From contig NZ_CP059491.1 of assembly GCF_014041935.1 (NCBI RefSeq), positions 4,588,001-4,652,000 on the forward strand: a DNA stretch of 64,000 nt, in the 5' to 3' direction. This document shows, in pieces, positions 1-12,309 of the stretch. Positions within the stretch are counted from its first letter, which is position 1. The number at the start of each line of letters is the position of its first letter. Made by a program: the position numbers and the translations under genes. The DNA comes from Gordonia jinghuaiqii. Lineage in GTDB: Bacteria; Actinomycetota; Actinomycetes; Mycobacteriales; Mycobacteriaceae. The notes below the pieces were generated by a model. The model was not told where the DNA came from and searched no databases. It saw only the letters and a program-made list of their open reading frames with translations.

Positions 1-368
1 ATGGTTTTCTGACTCACGCCCAGACAGGTAGATCTGAAGATGAACCCCACAACCCCACACACACAACCCCTACCCGGTTACACATGCGCATGGTTTAGCC
101 TCCTCCGCTTTCGCTCGCCACTACTCACGGAATCACAATTGTTTTCTCTTCCTATGGGTACTGAGATGTTTCACTTCCCCACGTTCCCCCCACACAGCCT
201 ATACATTCAGCTGGTGGTAACACGACATCACTCGTGCTGGGTTTCCCCATTCGGACACCCTCGGATCACAGCTCGTTTGACAACTCCCCGAGGACTATCG
301 CGGCCTACCACGTCCTTCATCGGCTCCTGGTACCAAGGCATCCACCGAACGCCCTTAAACACTTACAA
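1..368 (-). rRNA. rrl: 23S ribosomal RNA, 5' part (truncated by window edge)
   Basis: The reverse strand carries the conserved 5' beginning of bacterial 23S rRNA: it starts near TTGTAAGTGTTTAAGGGCG at about 368 and continues with the conserved block GGTGGATGCCTTGG. Only about the first 370 nt are present and the rest lies beyond position 1. It is downstream of 16S in the same minus-strand transcript. The exact mature 5' end is estimated from the actinobacterial start, not mapped. Confidence 0.95.
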
Positions 369-2347
<1,979 letters not shown>

Positions 2348-2529
2348 ATAGCGAAACAACCAACCCCCAAAAGAGCCGGCATTTCAACACAATCAGGAAA
2401 GCAAAACCTGACCAATCCAAAAACTAGCAACACCCACCCCAAAAAGGCAGATGCCACAAAAACAAACAAAAACATCTACATCCATAAAGAATGCACGATG
2501 CCAAATTGGCATCAGACAATTCATCATCA

Positions 2530-2558
2530 CACTATCGAGTTCTCAAAGAACACACACC
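2530..2558 (-). promoter_or_regulatory. rRNA leader element, BoxA-like antitermination signal
   Basis: In the 16S leader the minus strand reads GTGTGTGTTCTTTGAGAAC followed by TCGATAGTG. A closely related string (GTGTGTTGTTTGAGAAGTGC) occurs in the 16S-23S spacer at 513-536. Conserved TTTGAGAAC elements at these two positions are typical of actinobacterial rrn operons, where they are thought to take part in antitermination or processing. The position and repetition are seen directly; the function is inferred. Confidence 0.5.
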
Positions 2559-2593
2559 CACCAGCTACCCACCCCACAAAGGAGGCTCTCACC

Positions 2594-2677
2594 AGCAGAC
2601 TTCAGTTCTGTCCTACCAGTCAACCCCGTCTCCGAGGCAACTTTTCCAGCCTACCAGACCTGACCTTCAGTCCGCAA
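2594..2677 (-). promoter_or_regulatory. rRNA operon promoter candidates
   Basis: Two promoter-like pairs lie upstream of the 16S leader on the minus strand, both with 18-nt spacers. One is TTGCGG (2672-2677) with TAGGCT (2648-2653). The other is TTGACT (2618-2623) with TCTGCT (2594-2599). Tandem promoters with TTGACT-type -35 boxes are usual for mycobacterial-type rrn operons. The remaining 2348-2960 stretch has no gene. Assignments are by eye; transcription starts are not known. Confidence 0.4.
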
Positions 2678-2964
2678 CTCCGAAGAATCTCGAACTCAAG
2701 GGATCATGGTAACCCCGAACAACCAATCCCAGACACAAAGTCTGGAACCAGAAACCCAGGGACGGCCAACGAAAAACCCGGTCTCCACTCCCCGCCTTCA
2801 GACCCTCACAGGTCTTCCGGGGCGGCGCCGTGGCTCGCTGACTGGAATGAAGTTACGCACTGATTGCCTGAGAAACAAATCGGCTGGTCAGGGCGTCGGA
2901 TGTCCGGCCTCGGTCGTGTCGGTGCTCCCCTGTCGGTGCTCCCCTGCCGGGTAATGCGTCGAGC

Positions 2965-3432
2965 TCAGGCGAACCGTGTTGCCAGAGCCTGAAGGGTTCC
3001 TTCGATGCCGTGGCCGTTCTTCTTGTCGTACCCGATCAGTTCGATGATCTTGGGGACCCGGAGTGTCGAGTAGTCGAACGTCTCGGTGACGGTGGTGGTG
3101 GTCGGCGATGTCGACTCGAGCTCCCACCGCCAGCGGTGGCCCATGGGATGCTGCCACTCGACCACCCGGTCGGTGTCGAAGTCGGTGACCGTCGAGGTGA
3201 TCTTGTACGGGACGCCGTACTGCTTCATGCCGACGCTGAATCGGGTTCCCCGACCGAGTAGCTCGGGGCCGTCGACCGGGGAGTCGCGCACCGTCCCCGA
3301 TCCGTCGAGCTCAGGGTGCCGATGTGGGTTGGCCACGAGGGCGAAGATGTCCGCGGCCGGCGCGTTCACGACAACCCGACGCGAGACCTTGTGCGGACCG
3401 GAGTCGACGGTGGTGACGGGTTCAGCTGCCAT
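2965..3432 (-). CDS. SRPBCC family protein
   Basis: This 155-residue protein has a START/Bet v1-like (SRPBCC) fold. It opens with a strand typical of the family (KVSRRVVVNAPAADIFALVANPHRHPELDG), continues through a core of alternating strands (VVEWQHPMGHRWRWELE) and ends in a long C-terminal helix (NGHGIEGTLQALATRF). Such proteins bind hydrophobic ligands in a cavity; the ligand here is unknown. I chose the ATG giving MAAEPV because the longer reading adds 21 basic, non-conserved residues. It lies between the heat-shock operon and the rRNA operon on the same strand, 102 bp after hspR, so read-through from the dnaK operon is possible. No catalytic motif is apparent. Confidence 0.8.
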   Translation of the reverse strand: MAAEPVTTVDSGPHKVSRRVVVNAPAADIFALVANPHRHPELDGSGTVRDSPVDGPELLGRGTRFSVGMKQYGVPYKITSTVTDFDTDRVVEWQHPMGHRWRWELESTSPTTTTVTETFDYSTLRVPKIIELIGYDKKNGHGIEGTLQALATRFA

Positions 3433-3534
3433 GTGTCCAACGTACGCACAGTTGCGTGCGCCACGCCATGCTCTTGTCACAGCACGGTCTGCCACCCGGA
3501 CGGTCTGTCACGCCACCGCCTGTCACGCCACGCC

Positions 3535-3933
3535 TCAGTCGGCGTTGCGCTTGCGCCGCGGCTGCCACACGACGAGTGCGTTGGTGCGCGGCACCGGGAC
3601 CAGCTCACCGCCCCGGCGGTTCCGTGAGGAGGCGACCTCATCGGTGAGCTCGCGGATGCGGTGCTGCAACGCCTCGACCTGGTTGCTCAGGTCGATGATC
3701 CGCTTGATCCCCGCGAGGTTGACGCCCTCTTCCTGCGAGAGGCGTTGGATCTCTCGCAGCAGTTCGACGTCGCGGGACGAGTAGCGGCGTCCACCGCCAC
3801 TCGTCCGCTGCGGGGTGACCAGGCCCAGTCGGTCATAGGTCCGAAGGGTTTGTGCATGCATGCCGGCGAGTTCGGCGGCCACCGAGATCATGAAGGTCGC
3901 GCCATCGGCGTCGAAGTTCTTCTGACCGGGCAT
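3535..3933 (-). CDS. hspR: MerR-family heat-shock repressor HspR
   Basis: This is a 132-residue MerR-type regulator. Its N-terminal winged helix-turn-helix (about residues 14-60) contains FMISVAAELAGMHAQTLRTYDRLGLV and GGRRYSSRDVELL, the signature of HspR. A coiled-coil dimerisation segment follows, and the basic tail has no metal-binding cysteines. HspR represses dnaK-type operons by binding HAIR sites (CTTGAGT-N7-ACTCAAG) with DnaK as corepressor. The gene is last in the dnaK-grpE-dnaJ-hspR order and starts 3 bp after the dnaJ stop codon. Its ribosome-binding site (GGGGAAGTGAG) lies inside the end of dnaJ. HAIR-type sites upstream of dnaK and lon in this window fit autogenous control. Confidence 0.95.
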   Translation of the reverse strand: MPGQKNFDADGATFMISVAAELAGMHAQTLRTYDRLGLVTPQRTSGGGRRYSSRDVELLREIQRLSQEEGVNLAGIKRIIDLSNQVEALQHRIRELTDEVASSRNRRGGELVPVPRTNALVVWQPRRKRNAD

Positions 3934-3936
3934 GGC

Positions 3937-5133
3937 TCACTTCCCCCAGTGTGCTCTCGGGTCGAAACCGCTGGCGCGTTCGGCCTCGTCGTAGGCACGC
4001 ATGGCCTCGATCGCGGCGTCGTCGAGCTTGTTCGGCACGGCGACCTTGACGGTGACGAGCAGATCGCCCGCTCCGCCCGATCGCTTCGGGACGCCCCGTC
4101 CGCGCACGCGCAGAGTCCGGCCGTCGGTGGTGTTCGGCGGGATCTTGACGCCGACCGATCCCTCGAGGGTCGGAACCGAGACCGTTGCGCCGAGAACGAG
4201 TTCGGAGATACGCACCGGCAACTGCACTCGCAGGTCGTTGCCACTGCGGGTGAACTGCTTGTGCGGGGTCACGTGGACGACGACGTAGAGGTCGCCCGAC
4301 GGAGCACCGCGGCGCCCCGCCTCGCCCTGCCCGGCGAGCCGAATACGTTGTCCGTCTTCGACTCCCGCCGGGATGCGCACGTTGATGGTGCGCGCCCGGA
4401 CCTTCACGCCGCTGCCGTCGCAGTCCGTGCACGGGTCGTCGATCCGCGATCCGGTGCCCTGGCAGTCCTGGCAGGGTTCGCTGAACCCGAACGCACCCTG
4501 GTTACGGCTGACGAAGCCCGAACCGTTGCAGTTGGCGCACACCCGCGGGCTCGTACCGGGCTTGGCGCCCGAGCCGTGACACGTGGTGCACGGTGACGGG
4601 CTGGTCACCCGTAGCGGGACCGTGGTGCCGAGTGCGGCATCCTTGAACGACAGCGTCGTCTCGGTCTCGAGGTCTTTGCCGCGTCGTGGCCTGCTGGCCG
4701 TCGAAGTTCGTTGTGTTCCGCCGCTCCGGTTGAAGAGTCCGTCGAAGATGTCGCCGAAACCGCCGCCGGCGCCGGTCTGCGCGCCGCCGAAGAGGTCGCC
4801 GAGGTCGAAGTCGTTGCCGCCGGTGCTGTACGTCGTCCCGCCGCCCGGGAATCCACCCGGGTAGCCGTTGCCGCCACCGCGGAATCGTCCGCCGGCGAAC
4901 ATGGCGCGCGTCTCGTCGTACTCTTTGCGCTTCTCGGCGTCGCTGAGCACGCTGTGGGCTTCGGACACCCGCTTGAAGCGTTCTTCGGCCGCGGTGTCAC
5001 CCGGATTGGCATCCGGATGCAGCTCGCGTGCGAGCTTGCGATAGGCCTTCTTGATCTCTTCAGCCGAAGCGTCAGAAGCAACGCCCAGGTCCTTGTAGAA
5101 GTCGTGTTCTAACCACTCACGTTGTGGTGCCAC
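3937..5133 (-). CDS. dnaJ: molecular chaperone DnaJ
   Basis: This is a 398-residue type I Hsp40 co-chaperone that stimulates DnaK ATPase activity and delivers substrates. The J-domain occupies about residues 10-75 with the HPD motif at 39-41. A Gly/Phe-rich linker spans about 80-140. Four zinc-binding CxxCxGxG repeats lie at about 182-245 ([32 protein letters not shown]). Two C-terminal substrate-binding beta domains follow. The GTG start is supported by a strong upstream AAGGAGGTGA. It belongs to the dnaK operon but is separated from grpE by about 160 bp holding a long hairpin. The DnaJ-hspR linkage marks it as the heat-shock DnaJ1 rather than the second actinobacterial DnaJ. Confidence 0.97.
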   Translation of the reverse strand: MAPQREWLEHDFYKDLGVASDASAEEIKKAYRKLARELHPDANPGDTAAEERFKRVSEAHSVLSDAEKRKEYDETRAMFAGGRFRGGGNGYPGGFPGGGTTYSTGGNDFDLGDLFGGAQTGAGGGFGDIFDGLFNRSGGTQRTSTASRPRRGKDLETETTLSFKDAALGTTVPLRVTSPSPCTTCHGSGAKPGTSPRVCANCNGSGFVSRNQGAFGFSEPCQDCQGTGSRIDDPCTDCDGSGVKVRARTINVRIPAGVEDGQRIRLAGQGEAGRRGAPSGDLYVVVHVTPHKQFTRSGNDLRVQLPVRISELVLGATVSVPTLEGSVGVKIPPNTTDGRTLRVRGRGVPKRSGGAGDLLVTVKVAVPNKLDDAAIEAMRAYDEAERASGFDPRAHWGK

Positions 5134-5207
5134 CAGACGTCACCTCCTTGAGTTCGTTGGTCTGGATAGGTTCTGTTGTCTTTCGCCGGTGGTGAGCCAC
5201 CCGCCCC

Positions 5208-5280
5208 GAGGTGCGAGCGGAGCGAGCCACGAAGGGTCACCTGGCCCTTCGTGGCTCGTCGCTACCGCTCCTCGCACCTC
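5208..5280. repeat. long imperfect inverted repeat between grpE and dnaJ
   Basis: This 73-bp near-palindrome has outer arms GAGGTGCGAG/CTCGCACCTC and inner arms GCGAGCCACGAAGGG/CCCTTCGTGGCTCG around a short loop. In RNA it would form a very stable hairpin inside the dnaK-grpE-dnaJ-hspR transcript. From memory, hairpins of this general type are scattered between genes in Gordonia and Rhodococcus genomes, which I cannot check here. It could act as an attenuator, an RNase barrier or a REP-like mobile sequence. Confidence 0.75.
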
Positions 5281-5297
5281 AGGGATCGGTGGTCGCT

Positions 5298-5944
5298 CTA
5301 TTGTGCACCGGTCTGATCTGCTGCGGGCGCCGGATCGGTAACCGTCACCATGGCGGTTCGGATCACCTTCTCGCCCAGGCGATACCCGCGGCGGTAAACC
5401 GCCCCGAGGACCGGATGGGCGCCGGTTCCGTCGTGCTGGACGGCCTCGTGGAGTTCGGGATTGAACTCGTCACCGGGCTCACCGAAGGCCACCAGGCCCT
5501 CGGCTGCCAGCACGCCGGCGAGCTTGTCGGCAACCGCCTTCAACGGACCGGCCTCGAGGTCCCCGTGGTCGCGGGCACGGTCGAGATCGTCGATGACCGG
5601 GAGGAGCTTGTCGATCAGGATCTGCTTGCCGTAGGCGACGGATCCCTGCTTCTCCTCCGCGGCGCGGCGCCGGAAGTTGGCGAACTGAGCGCGTTCACGC
5701 TGCAGATCGGCCGTCAGTTCGGCAACACGTGCGTCCGGGTCGTCGGCCTGCTGGTCGGCCGTTTGGTCGCCCTTCTGGTCGCCCTTTGCCACATCTGCTT
5801 CGTCGACGACGGGTTCGGCTTCCGCCGGGCCGGGGCCGGCGACCGGCTCGTCGCGCACCTGACCCGTTTCCGGGTCGATGCGACGACGATCGGTCACCGT
5901 CACCGGCTCCTCGCCGGACCCATTCGTCGAATGGGATCCTGCGG

Positions 5945-5948
<4 letters not shown>
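5298..5948 (-). CDS. grpE: nucleotide exchange factor GrpE
   Basis: This 216-residue GrpE promotes ADP release from DnaK. An acidic, low-complexity N-terminus (about residues 1-75) precedes the long dimerisation helix ([18 protein letters not shown]). The C-terminal beta domain carries the conserved segment [20 protein letters not shown] followed by VIRTAMVTV. The start is GTG and its last two bases are shared with the dnaK stop codon (GTGA overlap), indicating translational coupling. The N-terminal extension is longer than in E. coli but usual for actinobacteria. Confidence 0.96.
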
Positions 5949-7789
<1,841 letters not shown>

Positions 7790-7907
7790 GTTTGGCTTCC
7801 TCCTAGTTTGTGGGTGTGCACCCAAGTCCTTGTTGCCCCGCGGTCGTGACGAACACGGGGATGATGTCCGAAACCCTGCGGGACGGACTTCAGTGCGTCC
7901 GACTCAT

Positions 7908-7936
7908 GTCCTACTGAACAAGTGGCTCCGAGTCAA
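7908..7936 (-). promoter_or_regulatory. dnaK promoter candidate
   Basis: On the minus strand TTGACT (7931-7936) and TAGGAC (7908-7913) are separated by 17 nt, a good actinobacterial vegetative promoter about 120 bp upstream of the dnaK start. The proximal HAIR site begins 5 bp upstream of the -35 box, where bound HspR would hinder RNA polymerase. Assigned by eye. Confidence 0.55.
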
Positions 7937-7941
7937 CTCGA

Positions 7942-7962
7942 CTTGAGTCCGTACCGCTCAGG
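7942..7962. promoter_or_regulatory. HAIR-type HspR operator, proximal site of dnaK
   Basis: The sequence CTTGAGT-ccgtacc-GCTCAGG matches the HspR-associated inverted repeat CTTGAGT-N7-ACTCAAG in 12 of 14 arm positions with the exact 7-nt spacer. It lies next to the dnaK -35 box. HspR is encoded at the end of the operon it would control. Confidence 0.8.
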
Positions 7963-8018
7963 TTTCTCGAAGGGTGTAACGGGAGGGGTTCCGGGTTTGT
8001 TCCCGAATGGAGGAGAAA

Positions 8019-8039
8019 GTTGAGCGCGGATCGCTCAAC
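8019..8039. promoter_or_regulatory. HAIR-type HspR operator, distal site of dnaK
   Basis: GTTGAGC-gcggatc-GCTCAAC is a perfect inverted repeat with 7-bp arms and a 7-nt spacer, preserving the HAIR core TTGAG/CTCAA. It lies 77 bp from the proximal site, just downstream of the end of the marR gene. Two sites suggest cooperative or looped repression of dnaK. Confidence 0.7.
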
Positions 8040-8074
8040 TGATGGGATTTCGCCCCGGCCAGCCGGCAGGACGA

Positions 8075-8572
8075 CTACGACGACGACGACGAGCGCTGTA
8101 GGTCCGCGTAGGCCGATGAGAGCTTCTCCAGGAGTTCGACGAGGGTGGCCACCTCGTCGGGCCGCCAGCCCTTGGTCATCTCGGCGTGGATCTTCGCCCG
8201 CCGGTCGTCGAGCTCACGGATCGCGCGTTCCCCGCGCGGGGTGAGCGTCAGCTCGAAACGGCGACCATCGGTGGTCGACTTCCGTTTGTCCAGAAGTCCC
8301 TGATCGACGACGGAGTCCACCGTCCTGCTGGTGTTGGAGTGCTCCATACCGAGCCGCTGGGCAAGGTCACCCACCGACGGCGACATGCCGGAGCGGGCCA
8401 GGACGTCGACGGTGCGCAGCACCCGCATGGTGGTCACGCGACCGTCGAGCCCGGTGCCCTCGACGAGCAGCTGGCGGTACCGGGGGGTGCGTCGCAGGGT
8501 CATCAGGTCCTGCAGCAGATCCTCGACCTTCGTGAGATCCGGGACGGCCGCATCGTCGGCACTCGGGGTCAT
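8075..8572 (-). CDS. MarR-family transcriptional regulator
   Basis: This is a 165-residue MarR-type winged-helix regulator. Its DNA-binding core contains SVGDLAQRLGMEHSNTSRTVDSVVDQGLLDKRKSTTDGRRFELTLTPRGERAI, with the typical recognition helix and the wing DGRRFELTLT. Long N- and C-terminal helices would form the dimer interface. The tail ends in a serine run. An alternative GTG start at 8602 would place it 3 bp after the stop of the upstream MFS gene; either way the two genes appear co-transcribed. It probably represses the exporter and responds to an exported or related compound. A palindrome over the exporter -10 region is the likely operator. Start choice is uncertain because neither candidate has a good ribosome-binding site. 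Confidence 0.85.
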   Translation of the reverse strand: MTPSADDAAVPDLTKVEDLLQDLMTLRRTPRYRQLLVEGTGLDGRVTTMRVLRTVDVLARSGMSPSVGDLAQRLGMEHSNTSRTVDSVVDQGLLDKRKSTTDGRRFELTLTPRGERAIRELDDRRAKIHAEMTKGWRPDEVATLVELLEKLSSAYADLQRSSSSS

Positions 8573-8605
8573 GGCGCCATTGTCACAGGTCAGTTCCGCC
8601 ACGGG

Positions 8606-9904
8606 TCAAGATGTCGCGCACGGCGGGGTCATCGCGTGCCGCCGGCCGCGGCGCACCGTTGCGAGAACCCAGGCTGCAGCGACAAAGGTGATCAGCGCCG
8701 TCGCCACCAGCGCGGCGACCAGTGAGAGATGCTCGGCGACGGCCCCCTGGGCGAGTCCGGCGAACGGGCGCGAACCCGCGAACGCGATGACCCACAGCGC
8801 CATCACCCGACCGACCATATCGGCCGGACACCGTTCCTGTACCGCGATGCTGAAGGCGGTGATGCCGGCGACCATGCACGCACCGGCCAGCACCAACAGC
8901 CCCATCAGCACCGGCATGCTCGACACCAGACCGGCCGACCCGATGGCGACGCCGATGACGACGAGCACCGTACAGCCCTCGGTGGCTGCCGACATCACGC
9001 GGATCAGCAACCGGTGGGCGATGACGCCGAGGAAACCGCCGACCCCGAACGCGGCGGCGACGAACCCGCCGCTGCCGGCGTCGCGTCCGAGGGATGTCGC
9101 CATGGCGGGCGCGAGGGTGACCGCGGGCTCGGAAGCCATACCGATGGCTGCCACGCCCGCGAGCATGGCGAAGAGCACCTTGTCGCGCCAGATGTGCTTC
9201 AGTGCCCCCGAGATCGTGCGGTCCCCGCCGGGCCGGATCTTCTCGGACCCCACATGAACCGTCAGGAAGAGCACGCTGCACAGGATCTGGCCGACCCCCA
9301 GGACCAGCAGACCCACCTCGGGACCGACGGTGGCCACCAACACCGCGCCGAGCGCCGGGCCGCCCGAACGCGCCAGCGCGGTCGGGATGAAGTTGAGCGA
9401 GACCGCATTCGGGAGCTCGGCCCGGGTCACCAGCTTGGGCACGATCGCCTGCAGCGAGGGCGCGACCATCGCCAGCCCGATACCCGAGACGAGCGCGGCG
9501 AGCACCAGCGGCAGCGCCCGGCCGTCCGCCGCGTCGATGTCGACCATCAGCAGATAGACACCGAGACCGACCGACGACGTCCCGAGGAGCACTCCGCCGG
9601 CGAGGATCTGCGACACCGGCCCGTAGGTGTTGGACAGACGACCGCTGATCGGCGAGAGCACGAGTTGCGGACTCAGCTGCGCGGCCGTGACCAATCCCGC
9701 CCAGGTCGCCGAACCGGTCAATTGGTAGGTGAGGATCACGATCACGATGGACTGCGCCCACATCCCGAAGTTGATGAAGGCCTTACCCCAGAAGACCAGC
9801 CCGAAGCGGCGGTCGAAGATCAGTTGAAAAGACGACCTCGGCGCCACGCCACGCGCGACGGACGGATCATCGACCGTCTCTGTCGGCGGGTGGGCGATGG
9901 TCAT
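8606..9904 (-). CDS. MFS transporter (EntS-like drug/siderophore exporter family)
   Basis: This 432-residue major facilitator has 12 predicted membrane segments. A cytoplasmic N-terminus of about 40 residues precedes the first helix (WGKAFINFGMWAQSIVIVILTYQLTG). The loop SPISGRLSNTYGP sits at the usual A-motif place between helices 2 and 3. The arrangement resembles the EntS/MFS-3 group of proton-driven exporters, but the substrate cannot be read from sequence. It precedes marR in the same direction, and the intergenic region toward the divergent DapB-fold operon holds a palindrome over its -10 box. Repressor downstream of exporter is a common self-regulated efflux arrangement. Confidence 0.85.
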   Translation of the reverse strand: MTIAHPPTETVDDPSVARGVAPRSSFQLIFDRRFGLVFWGKAFINFGMWAQSIVIVILTYQLTGSATWAGLVTAAQLSPQLVLSPISGRLSNTYGPVSQILAGGVLLGTSSVGLGVYLLMVDIDAADGRALPLVLAALVSGIGLAMVAPSLQAIVPKLVTRAELPNAVSLNFIPTALARSGGPALGAVLVATVGPEVGLLVLGVGQILCSVLFLTVHVGSEKIRPGGDRTISGALKHIWRDKVLFAMLAGVAAIGMASEPAVTLAPAMATSLGRDAGSGGFVAAAFGVGGFLGVIAHRLLIRVMSAATEGCTVLVVIGVAIGSAGLVSSMPVLMGLLVLAGACMVAGITAFSIAVQERCPADMVGRVMALWVIAFAGSRPFAGLAQGAVAEHLSLVAALVATALITFVAAAWVLATVRRGRRHAMTPPCATS

Positions 9905-9912
9905 TCCCGAAA

Positions 9913-9928
9913 TTATATATCAGTGATA
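9913..9928 (-). promoter_or_regulatory. exporter -10 box with overlapping palindromic operator
   Basis: On the minus strand TATAAT (9913-9918) lies 9 bp upstream of the exporter ATG. It overlaps the perfect inverted repeat TATCA-g-TGATA (9918-9928). A short palindrome abutting a -10 box is a plausible site for the co-transcribed MarR protein. The short distance implies a very short or leaderless mRNA. No good -35 box is seen. Confidence 0.45.
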
Positions 9929-9945
9929 CACAACTAAGAGGCTGT

Positions 9946-9989
9946 CCCCGGTATGTCCCTTGACACACCCGGGGAGATCAGGGCAGATT
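9946..9989 (+). promoter_or_regulatory. promoter candidate of the DapB-fold/sulfotransferase operon
   Basis: TTGACA (9960-9965) is followed after 18 nt by CAGATT (9984-9989), a reasonable vegetative promoter about 90 bp upstream of the first gene. The -35 lies within an inverted repeat, CCCCGG-N17-CCGGGG (9946-9974), which may be an operator. The remainder of 9905-10075 shows nothing else. Confidence 0.4.
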
Positions 9990-10075
9990 CCGACAGGAAG
10001 CATCCGATTCCACTTGAGGTGGGTCGGCCCCCGCTCCCCGATTGCCCTCGGGCCCCACCCTGGACAAGGACGCCG

Positions 10076-11227
10076 ATGACGCTGCCCAGATCGACCGGGA
10101 TCAACCCCGAGACCTCGCCCGACCGGCCCTACCGGATCGCCGTCTGGGGCCCCGGCGAAGTGGGCGGCGCTGTCATCCGCGCCGCGGTCGCCGATCCCCG
10201 GATGGAAGTGGTCGGCGCCCTCGTCCACAACCGGAAGAAGGACGGCAGGGACATCGGCGAACTGGTGCGGATCGACCCCATCGGGGTCACCGCCACGCGG
10301 GACCGGGACGCGATCAAAGAGCTCGACGCCGACTGCGTCGTACTCACACCCGCACCGGCCGCGGTGATCAAGGGACTCGACGACGACGTCATCGACCTGC
10401 TCGAATCCGGCACGAACGTGGTGGCGACCGCGGCGTATCACAATGTCTCGATGCCCAACTGGCTCAGTCCTTTCCGCAAGTCGCCTCAGCGAATGCTCCA
10501 AGCGTGCCTTTCCGGCGGCGCCACCCTGCACGGCACCGGCGTGCATCCGACCTTCATCGTCGAGCGGGTGGCGATGACGATGGCCAAGGCGATGTCGTCG
10601 GTGAGTCACGTGCGCTCGGTCGAGGCCGTCGACTTCTCTCGCGCCGGTGCGATGTGGGGCGGTCTCGAAGCCCTGGGTTTCGGCGCCGAGCTGGACAGCC
10701 TCGGAGCGGAGTCCCCGGTCGCGCGCGGTGGTGACCTCTACTACGGCGACCTCACCGGCAACGTCGCCCACGCGCTGTACGGCGCCGACAGTTCGGAGGT
10801 GCGCGTCGAGACGTCGCTGCGCGGCCTGCCCGCGTCACGCGATGCGCAGGTCGGCGCGACCACGATCAACGAGGGCACCGCGGCGGCACTGCACCTGACC
10901 CATCGCGGCTATCTGGGCGACCACCACTTCTTCACCAACGAGGAATGCTGGTACCTCGCCCCGGAACTCGTGTATCGGGGCGACGATCTGCCGTTCGGGG
11001 GTTTCACCAGCCCGATCGCCTACACCCTGGTCATCAGCGGTGAGCCCGCCGAGATGCGCACCCAACTCGAGTTCGGCATCGGCTCGGGCCACACCAATCC
11101 GATCACCACCGCCTCGGTGCGCGCCGTGCTCGACGCCATCCCGGCCGTCATCGCCGCCGAGCCCGGCATTCTCGTCGACGACGTCGGTCCGCATTACCGC
11201 CACGACGATCGGGTCCGGCTGTCGTGA
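10076..11227 (+). CDS. DapB-fold NAD(P)-dependent dehydrogenase-like protein
   Basis: This is a 383-residue protein with an N-terminal Rossmann domain of the dihydrodipicolinate-reductase type (RIAVWGPGEVGGAVIRAAVADPRMEVVGALVH, then DIGELVRIDPIGVTAT). A long C-terminal domain includes GTGVHPTFIVERVAMTMA. A true DapB is about 250 residues, so this belongs to the larger family that includes 2,4-diaminopentanoate dehydrogenase-like enzymes; its substrate is unknown. The ATG at 10076 has AAGGA 5 nt upstream and removes 41 non-conserved residues of a longer reading. It overlaps the next gene by 4 bp (GTGA). A paralogue lies at 34482-35567 after a Rieske oxygenase. Both contexts suggest breakdown or modification of a sterol-like or hydrophobic compound, which is inference. 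Confidence 0.75.
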   Translation: MTLPRSTGINPETSPDRPYRIAVWGPGEVGGAVIRAAVADPRMEVVGALVHNRKKDGRDIGELVRIDPIGVTATRDRDAIKELDADCVVLTPAPAAVIKGLDDDVIDLLESGTNVVATAAYHNVSMPNWLSPFRKSPQRMLQACLSGGATLHGTGVHPTFIVERVAMTMAKAMSSVSHVRSVEAVDFSRAGAMWGGLEALGFGAELDSLGAESPVARGGDLYYGDLTGNVAHALYGADSSEVRVETSLRGLPASRDAQVGATTINEGTAAALHLTHRGYLGDHHFFTNEECWYLAPELVYRGDDLPFGGFTSPIAYTLVISGEPAEMRTQLEFGIGSGHTNPITTASVRAVLDAIPAVIAAEPGILVDDVGPHYRHDDRVRLS

Positions 11228-12309
11228 GTGAGACGCCGCGGCCGGAAGTGGTCGCGTGGAACGGCCTGGTCGACTCGTTGCGGGCCGCAGGGGACAAGCT
11301 CGCCGCGGACACCACCGACCTCGATCCCGCCGAGCAGGCCGACGGGTTCCGCGCATTGCTGCGCGGCCTGTCGAATCAGTTGTCGCGCTTCGACGTCGAC
11401 CGTGAACGCCCCGAGTTCGTCCCGTTCAACGGGTGGCGGCACAAGTTCCTGATGGACAATCCCGACTTCCGGTACTGGGTCACCGAGGTCCGGGGCGATC
11501 GCACCTACCGCATCCGCGGGAACCGCGGCGATGCGTCGTATGTGTCGGTGACCGTCTACCGGCGCACCGGCGGGATCGGCTCGGAGGCGACCGCCCGGAT
11601 CGACAGCGACACGATCATCTTCGACGATGACGGCGGTTTCGAGATCGTGCTCGGCGATGGCGCGCCGAGTTCGGGAAACCGGCTGGGACTTCCGGAACGG
11701 TCCGGGGTGATCTGGGTCCGGTTCTTCCACGACGACGCCGCGCACGACGCATTGGGTTGGTGCAGCATCGAACCGGAGGACACACCGCCGGTGCCACCGT
11801 CGATCGATCCGGGGCGGTTCTGTTCCGCCATGGGCACCTTGGCGGCCACGACCTCACTACTGCCGGCGATCTTCGAAGCGGCGACCAAGGAGGATCTCGA
11901 CCCACCGAACGTGCTGCGACGCTGGTCGGAGATGGCCGGCGGCGCGGTGTTCACCGAGCCGGGTATCCACTACGTGCGAGGCGGATGGCAACTCGAGCCC
12001 GGTGAGGCGCTGGTGATCGAGGGCGACGTGGTCGACTGCCGGTACTGGAACATCTTGGCCTACAGCCGCTTTCTGAACTCGCTCGACTTCCGGTACCGGC
12101 CGGTGTCCTACACCGGCGCGACGGCGAACGTCGTCGGCGGACGGTATCGATTCGTGGCGGCGGCGGAAGATCCCGGTGGTTCGGCGGACTGGATCGATAC
12201 CGAGGGGCGCGACGTCGGCATCATCGTGATGCGGTTCCTGCAGCCGGTGGACACACCACCCCTACCGTCGGCCCGGGTGGTACGAGTCGACGACTTGCGA
12301 GGTGAGTGA
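11224..12309 (+). CDS. DUF1214 domain-containing protein
   Basis: This 361-residue protein begins at a GTG overlapping the previous stop codon. The C-terminal half contains the DUF1214-type beta-rich region (PGIHYVRGGWQLEPGEALVIEGDVVDCRYWNILAYSRFLNSLDFR). The N-terminal part is mostly beta with PFNGWRHKFLMDNPDFRYWVTEV. No signal peptide or membrane segment is visible. Family function is not established. It is translationally coupled to the dehydrogenase upstream and overlaps the sulfotransferase start by one base, so all three probably work in one pathway. From memory, M. tuberculosis has a comparable grouping of a sulfotransferase and uncharacterised genes in its cholesterol regulon. Confidence 0.75.
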   Translation: MSETPRPEVVAWNGLVDSLRAAGDKLAADTTDLDPAEQADGFRALLRGLSNQLSRFDVDRERPEFVPFNGWRHKFLMDNPDFRYWVTEVRGDRTYRIRGNRGDASYVSVTVYRRTGGIGSEATARIDSDTIIFDDDGGFEIVLGDGAPSSGNRLGLPERSGVIWVRFFHDDAAHDALGWCSIEPEDTPPVPPSIDPGRFCSAMGTLAATTSLLPAIFEAATKEDLDPPNVLRRWSEMAGGAVFTEPGIHYVRGGWQLEPGEALVIEGDVVDCRYWNILAYSRFLNSLDFRYRPVSYTGATANVVGGRYRFVAAAEDPGGSADWIDTEGRDVGIIVMRFLQPVDTPPLPSARVVRVDDLRGE

